A model generated the notes under the pieces. It searched no databases and was not told where the DNA came from. It was given only the letters and a program-made list of their open reading frames with translations. Both the position numbers and the translations under genes were made by a program. From NCBI GenBank assembly GCA_032622095.1, contig CP136065.1, positions 40,243,503 through 40,307,502 of the forward strand: a stretch of DNA of 64,000 nt, given 5' to 3'. Positions 31,606 to 42,100 of the stretch are shown here, one piece after another. Position 1 is the stretch's first letter; each line of letters starts with the position of its first letter. This DNA is from Siphonodentalium dalli. Its lineage: Eukaryota; Mollusca; Scaphopoda; Gadilida; Siphonodentaliidae.

Positions 31606-32048
31606 ATAAATACATGTAGGATATCGAGATTATACCTTAATTAACCTGCTAGTTGAGCGTAAATATTTTGTAAGTAGACTCACGCGTGTTGACTGGAGGC
31701 ACAGCTTGTATATAGCCGATGAAAACTGCCACAATAAAGTATATAAAGTATTCACAATAGTCAGAATTTAACCGACACATCGTTCGATATTAAGCGAAAT
31801 ATGAATCAGGAATTATTCCCTTTGATAACCATACAGGTTCCCTGCATATATATGACACAATTTTTGTTGTTGAAACTTTATAACTCGTGCGTACAGGAGT
31901 CTTCACAAATGATTACAATGAAGAGTGAACCGGCGATATAATTGTATTAATTATACGGTACATATTCAGTTCAGATATAGCTCACAGTCTCCGAACAATG
32001 GATGTACCTGCAGCAAAGAAGTCATGCAGGAATCTGAATGTTTTTTTT

Positions 32049-32420
32049 ACCCTGTGCCAATGCATTCTCTTATATATGCGAGTCGACCATAGGTCGCCTC
32101 GCATATATAAGAGAATGCATTGGCCTAACAATTTTTTACAATTTTAATAATTTTTTCTTGTATTCTTTAACAATTTTTTTAATTTCACCCATACAGAGCC
32201 CCAGACAAACATGAGCAGACGACACTCTTCTATATGTTTCTATATATGTGTGGGGCTCCCTGCAGGGTAATGGATGTTTTTTTATTTTATGTCCTAAAAA
32301 TTGTAAGAAACATTTATTTAAAAAAAATGAAAAAAAATTGTTAGGCCAATGCATTCTCTTATATATGCGAGGCGACCTATGGTCGACTCGCATATATAAG
32401 AGAATGCATTGGCACAGGGT
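32049..32420. mobile_element. Hairpin-ended foldback MITE, copy 1
   Basis: The ends are ACCCTGTGCCAATGCATTC and its inverse. Each end carries a 69-bp near-perfect palindrome (32056-32124 and 32345-32413): GCCAATGCATTCTCTTATAT then ATGCGAG, a short CGACC/GGTCG stem with ATA loop, and the mirror. The two palindromes are inverse of each other. The middle is AT-rich with CCCCAGACAAACATGAGCAG and TGTGTGGGGCTCCCTGCAGG. No coding capacity. Confidence 0.85.
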
Positions 32421-32559
32421 GAAAAAATCCCGACTTACGACTGGCGATATAATTATATTAATTATGCGGTACATATTCAGTTCAGATATAGCTCACAGTC
32501 TCCGAACAATGGATGTACCTGCAGCAAAGAAGTAATGCAGTAATCTGAATGTTTTTTTT

Positions 32560-32932
32560 ACCCTGTGCCAATGCATTCTCTTATATATGCGAGTCGACCA
32601 TAGGTCGCCTCGCATATATAAGAGAATGCATTGGCCTAACAATTTTTTACAATTTTAATAATTTGTTCTTGTATTCTTTAACAATTTTTTTAATTTCACC
32701 CATACAGAGCCCCAGACAAACATGAGCAGACGACACTCTTCTATATGTTTCTATATATGTGTGGGGCTCCCTGCAGGGTAATGGATGTTTTTTTTATTTT
32801 ATGTCCTAAAAATTGTAAGAAACATTTATTTTAAAAAAATGAAAAAAAATTGTTAGGCCAATGCATTCTCTTATATATGCGAGGCGACCTATGGTCGACT
32901 CGCATATATAAGAGAATGCATTGGCACAGGGT
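32560..32932. mobile_element. Hairpin-ended foldback MITE, copy 2
   Basis: Same element within the second 511-bp unit, with a handful of base changes. Frames over it on either strand are side effects of the palindromes. Confidence 0.85.
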
Positions 32933-33119
32933 GAAAAAATCCCGACTTACGACTGGCGATATAATTATATTAATTATGCGGTACATATTCAGTTCAGATA
33001 TAGCTCACAGTCTCCGAACAATGGATGTACCTGTAGCAAAGAAGTCATGCAGGAATCTGAATTTTTTATTATTTGCATGCCTTCAGTGAATACACAATTT
33101 TTAACCCAATACACACATA

Positions 33120-33332
33120 CAGTAATGTTCTAATTAATCGACCTCTTAACCAAGGCAGAATTATGGGTAACTTTTCAGGATTTAGTCGGAAATATGGCTT
33201 GTTGCCATTCATCGGAAAGCTCTCCCCGAGAGCTTTCCGATGAATGGCAACAAGCCATATTTCCGACTAAATCCTGAAAAGTTACCCATAATTCTGCTTT
33301 GGTTAAGAGGTCAATTAATTAGAGCATTACTG
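33120..33332. mobile_element. mariner-like foldback MITE (213 bp)
   Basis: One hairpin: CAGTAATG.TCTAATTAAT ... and its inverse, arms of ~104 bp with about three mismatches, loop CCCG near 33226. It is flanked by TA on both sides (33118-33119, 33333-33334), and CAGT ends with TA duplication are typical of Tc1/mariner MITEs. Near-perfect arms argue for a recent insertion or an actively maintained hairpin. Confidence 0.85.
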
Positions 33333-33915
33333 TACATTGTACCGATGTTCTGCCATGTAACAAATATATCACGGTCTTCAAGCACACCTGCAGGGATGCA
33401 CCTGGGGCCTTAGGAAGTACACCCTCTGCCCATTGATACAAATCAGGGACATGCATGTATATAAGTGAATAGGAATAACAGTGATAATCACCTTGGACAT
33501 TTCAACTAAATGGCGAGAATTCTTCTCATTTCAACCTTTTATCAGAGAGGTTTCGCAAACTCACGGTCGGCATTTAGGATTAGAGTTATATATATGACAT
33601 TAGATCGCCAAGTTATTCCAACTGGAAACGTGTATAGCCCTAACCACCATATTGGTATTAAAAATCCTTTATAGAGCGTTCTTAATCACGTGGTTGGATA
33701 CGGGACGCGCCGCCATGTTGGAGGTATGGCAGCTGTACACAAGCGCTGAGTTAATAGGATTACCGGTAGTTAAGAAACCTATTTAACCTCTCGCTATGGC
33801 TTCACGGGGTTTAATTGCAATATTTGCCAACACAGTTAACAAACATGAACAATAAATACATCGAAACATTAGACAAGCCGACTAGGGAGCGATATTTATC
33901 AAAAATATCACTTGT

Positions 33916-34090
33916 TGATAGATAGATAGATAGATAGATAGATCTTTATTTGCACAATAATATTAAAATACAATCCAATAACAAAATAGTAAACAAAGTA
34001 TATTATTTCACAGGAGCAGCATGACCTAGCTGGCCGTCTTACTGCTGCCCCTGAATGATAAATGTAATGGCGTATTTACAATTTGACACA
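33916..34090 (-). mobile_element. LINE 3' end, inverted, with GATA tail
   Basis: (GATA)n at 33916-33940 followed by GATCTTTATTTGCACAATAA: on the minus strand this is AATAAAGATC then (TATC)n, a LINE 3' terminus like that at 22560-22605. GGGGCAGCAGTAAGACGGCC (inverse) lies 90 bp inside. Coding sequence is absent, so the copy is strongly 5'-truncated. The stretch 33340-33900 is unremarkable. Confidence 0.6.
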
Positions 34091-34609
34091 GACTATTTGG
34101 TATTTGGATGGCCGGTTGGTGCCTACTTTAATATTTTATGTATTCATTTTAATCAAGACTTTTAATCAAGACTGTGTTGAGTTTTGAACAATTCTGTACC
34201 GTAATAGAGATTTTGGACAAGTTTAAGATATTGAAACAAAACTAGTGAGGTTGTTGCGACAGTACTGCGTCACATTCGCGGACAGCACCGATCCGTATTC
34301 ACGCCAATTCACGCTCAATTCACGTTAGTATTTGCCATTGAGCCAGTGCACGTATCTAATTTACGGAATCCTCTCATTTGAATGAAGAACGGAATGGAAA
34401 TTCAACCTCCCCATATCGTTGCCAACATTTCGCGAGGTTTCCTTTGTTCCCGCGTGATCTTAGGTAAACATTGGATAAAACATTATGTAACACATTGGGT
34501 AAAATGTCACCATTATTGAGATACGATCAGAAATAACCACAAAGCGTAAACGCCATGATAATTATAAGTTGTGTACGTAGTGCTGTGACAGTGCTGAAAT
34601 TTTCGATCA

Positions 34610-34790
34610 AATTACTGTGTGATTAAAGACATACCATGAACGTGTTCGGGTGCGTATAACAACTGATTAATTAGTACTCAGGCGCGATGCCAACTGTGGG
34701 AATGTAGCATTCTACTAACATCGTCGAAAATCTCAAAGAAATATATAAAAACATCGTATTAACTATACCCTCAATTGTAAAACCTTGATT
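34610..34790. repeat. Dispersed repeat, copy of 22940-23120
   Basis: ACTCAGGCGCGATGCCAACT, GTAGCATTCTACTAACATCG, TCGAAAATCTCAAAGAAA and CTCAATTGTAAAACC follow the order seen at 22940-23120. Confidence 0.6.
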
Positions 34791-34799
34791 ATGAAATAA

Positions 34800-36170
34800 T
34801 CAAATTTATTTTCTAGGGAGCGTACTAAATTAAATAGGTCCGGGACTCCGGGTGCATGGACCGCGGTACCCCTTTAACAACAGGATGTACATTTTATATA
34901 CGGTCATGCGCAGTCTCTTTGTCCTTCATCTTATCGGGAATAGAATCAATATTTATTTTGTCCAAACATAATTCCCGTAATTCCTTTTATATCAGAATTC
35001 ATTTCAATGTCCCGTTGGTTGTGTCATTTGTCGCGACATAATAGTCAATAGTATCTTATTTCAATTTATATAAGTAAATAATTCACTGTTTATTCACGGG
35101 GACACGTGTTTCGATATTTCAATGTTCCGCATCAGCCGTCCCGGTACAATTTTCTTTTCCTACTATTTAGTTAATATCTTTCCTAATTCGCATCGGGGCT
35201 TTATACCTCGATTGTAGTTATCAGTGCAATAATTTATTTATGTTGCACAGATGAACAATTGGTTAAAGGCACGTGTGGCCTTAATTGTCGAAAATATTCA
35301 AATTTGTTCCAATCACCGTAAACAGAAAAACATTAAAACGCATGTAGTTTCGTTCATATATACCATGACCATCGCGTAAACAGCATGTTATCATAAAGAT
35401 TTACTATATTTTACCTAAGTAAGAGCCTGATTGTATTACAGAAGACAACACAATGCTGCTGGCTAATCACACACAAATGGCATAAACGCTCTTTATTCGT
35501 TCCATATCAGGAATTGACCCACAAAGAACGCTCTTTATGTTTACCATCATAATATAAACAAACACCAGAAAAGTAACTTTTTATGCCTTTGTTTACATAA
35601 CAATGGTCAAAGATATGACAATAACATACTGTTTATGCGATATTTCTTATTTGTATACGGACAAAGTCTGTCTACATTTTGTTGTTCTTTCTGTTTGTGG
35701 CGGTTTTTGACGGGTGGAAATATTTTCACAGGATACCCACCGCCAAGGCCAACCGTACCTTTAATGTTTCGGGCCCTAATCATTTTTGCACAAAATTGGG
35801 AAAAATAATAATGCTAACCGCTACCACTACCGGATATTTGTGACATCGTTGTTCCGTTTAGTTGGTCATTCCTATTTTTTGGTTTATTCGTGAATAAGGA
35901 ATGCGAAACTAGTCTAATAGGGAATGCTCCAGACGGGAGACCAACCACCCACCCACAACAAATAATATAAACACACAATGAAAACATCCGCTAGCACATG
36001 CGCAATACGAGATCTGATATGATATTTTACTACGAATGCAATGATAACGCCTATACTATCAGTAGTACAGTTGCAATCAAAATAATACAAACAATTACCA
36101 GATATATATATTCGTTTAGGCCATGTTTATAGTCACAGTTGGCAGGGGGGTTTTGTGTCATATATTACAT
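34800..36170. other. Low-repeat interval
   Basis: No supported gene. Two AACGCTCTTTAT boxes occur at about 35487 and 35527, 40 bp apart, with flanks CATAAACGCTCTTTATTCGT and AAAGAACGCTCTTTATGTTT. An ACCAACCACCCACCCAC tract lies at about 35940, a piece of the G-run/GTGGGTGG repeat. Confidence 0.4.
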
Positions 36171-39100
36171 ATGTTGAAAAATGGTTCACTTGGGATCTAT
36201 AATTATGACTTGGGCACATATAACTTATTAGAACCGATTTTGGGCTCAGGGTAGCCTAAGGCAACTATATGTTTTTTTTTAAATATTAAAATTAGTATCA
36301 TTCATTTAACTCCAATTTGGGCACTGTACATAACCTATTCCATCACTGTTAGGTATCTACTTCCAGCACTTTTGTTGTTTGTGGATAGGTATGCATCTAT
36401 ATATGCAAATAGTTTGCACAAAGTTTGGGCTCCTCGGTGGGTTTTAAGGGTATGGAAACAGCCCAACACCCACAGCACCCATGATAAAACCATACAGCAC
36501 CCGTGCCTATGAAAACATATTTCTGAGTCAGCCATCTCTCAGACTATACCCATTCTGAAAATGATTCCACATTTCACTTTAGAATATATAGAGGCAATGG
36601 GAAAAGATGATTTGGGCACCTGAATGGCATTTTGGGCTCTGGTCAGGGGGGGAATATTTGGTTTTTTTAATGGTTAAATTGGTATATTTAACTGGAATTG
36701 GGTCCTGTGACCCATTATAGGTATATACTTCTAGGTCTCCTAGTGTTTTTGGAAAGATCTGCATCATTATAAGAAGATATGCAAAAGTTTGGGCTCCTTA
36801 GTGGGTTTTAAGGGTATGGAGACAGCCCAGCACCCATGACAATTCAAGTTAAATTGGTATATTTAACTTGAATTGGGCCATATGACCCATTATATGTATC
36901 TACTTCCAGCACTTTTGTTGTTTGTGGATAGGTATGCATCTATGCAAATAGTTTGCACAAAGTTTGGGCTCCTCGGTGGGTTTTAAGGGTATGGAAACAG
37001 CCCAACACCCACAGCACCCATGATAAAACCATACAGCACCCGTGCCTATGAAAACATATTTCTGAGTCAGCCATCTCTCAGACTATACCCATTTAGAAAA
37101 TGATTCCACATTTCACTTTAGAATATATAGAGGCAATGGGAAAAGATGATTTGGGCACCTGAATGGCATTTTGGGCTCTGGTCAGGGGGGGGATATTTGT
37201 TTTTTTTAATGGTTAAATTGGTATATTTAACTGGAATTGGGTCCTGTGACCCATTATAGGTATATACTTCTAGGTCTCCTAGTGTTTTTGGAAAGATCTG
37301 CATCATTATAAGAAGATATGCAAAAGTTTGGGCTCCTTAGTGGGTTTTAAGGGTATGGAGACAGCCCAGCACCCATGACAATTCAAGTTAAATTGGTATA
37401 TTTAACTTGAATTGGGCCATATGACCCATTATATGTATCTACTTCCAGCACTTTTGTTGTTTGTGGATAGGTATGCATCTATGCAAATAGTTTGCACAAA
37501 GTTTGGGCTCCTCGGTGGGTTTTAAGGGTATGGAAACAGCCCAACACCCACAGCACCCATGATAAAACCATACAGCACCCGTGCCTATGAAAACATATTT
37601 CTGAGTCAGCCATCTCTCAGACTATACCCATTCTGAAAATGATTCCACATTTCACTTTAGAATATATAGAGGCAATGGGAAAAGATGATTTGGGCACCTG
37701 AATGGCATTTTGGGCTCTGGTCAGGGGGGAATATTTGTTTTTTTTAATGGTTAAATTGGTATATTTAACTGGAATTGGGTCCTGTGACCCATTATAGGTA
37801 TATACTTCTAGGTCTCCTAGTGTTTTTGGAAAGATCTGCATCGTTATAAGAAGATATGCAAAAGTTTGGGCTCCTTAGTGGGTTTTAAGGGTATGGAGAC
37901 AGCCCAGCACCCATGACAATTCAAGTTAAATTGGTATATTTAACTTGAATTGGGCCATATGACCCATTATATGTATCTACTTCCAGCACTTTTGTTGTTT
38001 GTGGATAGGTATGCATCTATGCAAATAGTTTGCGCAAAGTTTGGGCTCCTCGGTGGGTTTTAAGGGTATGGAAACAGCCCAACACCCACAGCACCCATGA
38101 TAAAACCATACAGCACCCGTGCCTATGAAAACATATTTCTGAGTCAGCCATCTCTCAGACTATACCCATTCTGAAAATGATTCCACATTTCACTTTAGAA
38201 TATATAGAGGCAATGGGAAAAAATGATTTGGGCACCTGAATGGCATTTTGGGCTCTGGTCAGGGGGGAATATTTGTTTTTTTTAATGGTTAAATTGGTAT
38301 ATTTAACTGGAATTGGGTCCTGTGACCCATTATAGGTATATATTCTAGGTCTCCTAGTGTTTTTGGAAAGATCTGCATCATTATAAGAAGATATTCAAAA
38401 GTTTGGGCTCCTTAGTGGGTTTTAAGGGTATGGAGACAGCCCAGCACCCATGACAATTCAAGTTAAATTGGTATATTTAACTTGAATTGGGCCATATGAC
38501 CCATTATATGTATCTACTTCCAGCACTTTTGTTGTTTGTGGATAGGTATGCATCTATGCAAATAGTTTGCACAAAGTTTGGGCTCCTCGGTGGGTTTTAA
38601 GGGTATGGAAACAGCCCAACACCCACAGCACCCATGATAAAACCATACAGCACCCGTGCCTATGAAAACATATTTCTGAGTCAGCCATCTCTCAGACTAT
38701 ACCCATTCTGAAAATGATTCCACATTTCACTTTAGAATATATAGAGGCAATGGGAAAAGATGATTTGGGCACCTGAATGGCATTTTGGGCTCTGGTCAGG
38801 GGGGAATATTTGTTTTTTTTAATGGTTAAATTGGTATATTTAACTGGAATTGGGTCCTGTGACCCATTATAGGTATATACTTCTAGGTCTCCTAGTGTTT
38901 TTGGAAAGATCTGCATCATTATAAGAAGATATGCAAAAGTTTGGGCTCCTTAGTGGGTTTTAAGGGTATGGAGACAGCCCAGCACCCATGACAATTCAAG
39001 TTAAATTGGTATATTTAACTTGAATTGGACCATATGACCCATTATATGTATCTACTTCCAGCACTTTTGTTGTTTGTGGATAGGTATGCATCTATGCAAA

Positions 39101-42100
39101 TCGTTTGCACAAAGTTTGGGCTCCTCGGTGGGTTTTAAGGGTATGGAAACAGCCCAACACCCACAGCACCCATGATAAAACCATACAGCACCCGTGCCTA
39201 TGAAAACATATTTCTGAGTCAGCCATCTCTCAGACTATACCCATTCTGAAAATGATTCCACATTTCACTTTAGAATATATAGAGGCAATGGGAAAAGATG
39301 ATTTGGGCACCTGAATGGCATTTTGGGCTCTGGTCAGGGGGGATTATTTGTTTTTTTTAATGGTTAAATTGGTATATTTAACTGGAATTGGGTCCTGTGG
39401 CCCATTATAGGTATATACTTCTAGGTCTCCTAGTGTTTTTGGAAAGATCTGCATCATTATAAGAAGATATGCAAAAGTTTGGGCTCCTTAGTGGGTTTTA
39501 AGGGTATGGAGACAACCCAGCACCCATGACAATTCAAGTTAAATTGGTATATTTAACTTGAATTGGGCCATATGACCCATTATATGTATCTACTTCCAGC
39601 ACTTTTGTTGTTTGTGGATAGGTATGCATCTATGCAAATAGTTTGCACAAAGTTTGGGCTCCTCGGTGGGTTTTAAGGGTATGGAAACAGCCCAACACCC
39701 ACAGCACCCATGATAAAACCATACAGCACCCGTGCCTATGAAAACATATTTCTGAGTCAGCCATCTCTCAGACTATACCCATTCTGAAAATGATTCCACA
39801 TTTCACTTTAGAATATATAGAGGCAATGGGAAAAGATGATTTGGGCACCTGAATGGCATTTTGGGCTCTGGTCAGGGGGGAATATTTGTTTTTTTTAATG
39901 GTTAAATTGGTATATTTAACTGGAATTGGGTCCTGTGACCCATTAAAGGTATATACTTCTAGGTCTCCTAGTGTTTTTGGAAAGATCTGCATCATTATAA
40001 GAAGATATGCAAAAGTTTGGGCTCCTTAGTGGGTTTTAAGGGTATGGAGACAGCCCAGCACCCATGACAATTCAAGTTAAATTGGTATATTTAACTTGAA
40101 TTGGGCCATATGACCCATTATATGTATCTACTTCCAGCACTTTTGTTGTTTGTGGATAGGTATGCATCTATGCAAATAGTTTGCACAAAGTTTGGGCTCC
40201 TCGGTGGGTTTTAAGGGTATGGAAACAGCCCAACACCCACAGCACCCATGATAAAACCATACAGCACCCGTGCCTATGAAAACATATTTCTGAGTCAGCC
40301 ATCTCTCAGACTATACCCATTCTGAAAATGATTCCACATTTCACTTTAGAATATATAGAGGCAATGGGAAAAGATGATTTGGGCACCTGAATGGCATTTT
40401 GGGCTCTGGTCAGGGGGGAATATTTGGTTTTTTTAATGGTTAAATTGGTATATTTAACTGGAATTGGGTCCTGTGACCCATTATAGGTATATACTTCTAG
40501 GTCTCCTAGTGTTTTTGGAAAGATCTGCATCATTATAAGAAGATATGCAAAAGTTTGGGCTCCTTAGTGGGTTTTAAGGGTATGGAGACAGCCCAGCACC
40601 CATGACAATTCAAGTTAAATTGGTATATTTAACTTGAATTGGGCCATATGACCCATTATATGTATCTACTTCCAGCACTTTTGTTGTTTTTGGATAGGTA
40701 TGCATCTATGCAAATAGTTTGCACAAAGTTTGGGCTCCTCGGTGGGTTTTAAGGGTATGGAAACAGCCCAACACCCACAGCACCCATGATAAAACCATAC
40801 AGCACCCGTGCCTATGAAAACATATTTCTGAGTCAGCCATCTCTCAGACTATACCCATTCTGAAAATGATTCCACATTTCACTTTAGAATATATAGAGGC
40901 AATGGGAAAAGATGATTTGGGCACCTGAATGGCATTTTGGGCTCTGGTCAGGGGGGGGATATTTGTTTTTTTAATGGTTAAATTGGTATATTTAACTGGA
41001 ATTGGGTCCTGTGACCCATTATAGGTATATACTTCTAGGTCTCCTAGTGTTTTTGGAAAGATCTGCATCATTATAAGAAGATATGCAAAAGTTTGGGCTC
41101 CTTAGTGGGTTTTAAGGGTATGGAGACAGCCCAGCACCCATGACAATTCAAGTTAAATTGGTATATTTAACTTGAATTGGGCCATATGACCCATTATATG
41201 TATCTACTTCCAGCACTTTTGTTGTTTGTGGATAGGTATGCATCTATGCAAATAGTTTGCACAAAGTTTGGGCTCCTCGGTGGGTTTTAAGGGTATGGAA
41301 ACAGCCCAACACCCACAGCACCCATGATAAAACCATACAGCACCTGTGCCTATGAAAACATATTTCTGAGTCAGCCATCTCTCAGACTATACCCATTCTG
41401 AAAATGATTCCACATTTCACTTTAGAATATATAGAGGCAATGGGAAAAGATGATTTGGGCACCTGAATGGCATTTTGGGCTCTGGTCAGGGGGGAATATT
41501 TGTTTTTTTTAATGGTTAAATTGGTATATTTAACTGGAATTGGGTCCTGTGGCCCATTATAGGTATATACTTCTAGGTCTCCTAGTGTTTTTGGAAAGAT
41601 CTGCATCATTATAAGAAGATATGCAAAAGTTTGGGCTCCTTAGTGGGTTTTAAGGGTATGGAGACAACCCAGCACCCATGACAATTCAAGTTAAATTGGT
41701 ATATTTAACTTGAATTGGGCCATATGACCCATTATATGTATCTACTTCCAGCACTTTTGTTGTTTGTGGATAGGTATGCATCTATGCAAATAGTTTGCAC
41801 AAAGTTTGGGCTCCTCGGTGGGTTTTAAGGGTATGGAAACAGCCCAACACCCACAGCACCCATGATAAAACCATACAGCACCCGTGCCTATGAAAACATA
41901 TTTCTGAGTCAGCCATCTCTCAGACTATACCCATTCTGAAAATGATTCCACATTTCACTTTAGAATATATAGAGGCAATGGGAAAAGATGATTTGGGCAC
42001 CTGAATGGCATTTTGGGCTCTGGTCAGGGGGGAATATTTGTTTTTTTTAATGGTTCAATTGGTATATTTAACTGGAATTGGGTCCTGTGGCCCATTATAG

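Larger units (their letters stand above)
31932..33065 (+). repeat. 511-bp tandem duplication, 2.2 units
   Basis: GGCGATATAATT.TATTAATT starts at 31932, 32443 and 32955. Each full unit is ~115 bp of flank (...TCACAGTCTCCGAACAATGG, ATGTACCTG.AGCAAAGAAG) plus one ~372-bp foldback MITE. The third unit stops after the flank at about 33065. Units differ by only a few bases, so the duplication is young. Because flank and MITE are both repeated, it arose after the MITE inserted. Confidence 0.9.

Noticed and set aside
36579-41609. Recurrent ~75-residue minus-strand frame starting MMQIFPKTLGD
   Set aside because: It repeats because the DNA is a 538-bp satellite. Length varies with a single homopolymer T-run and several units have no frame, which is not expected of a gene.
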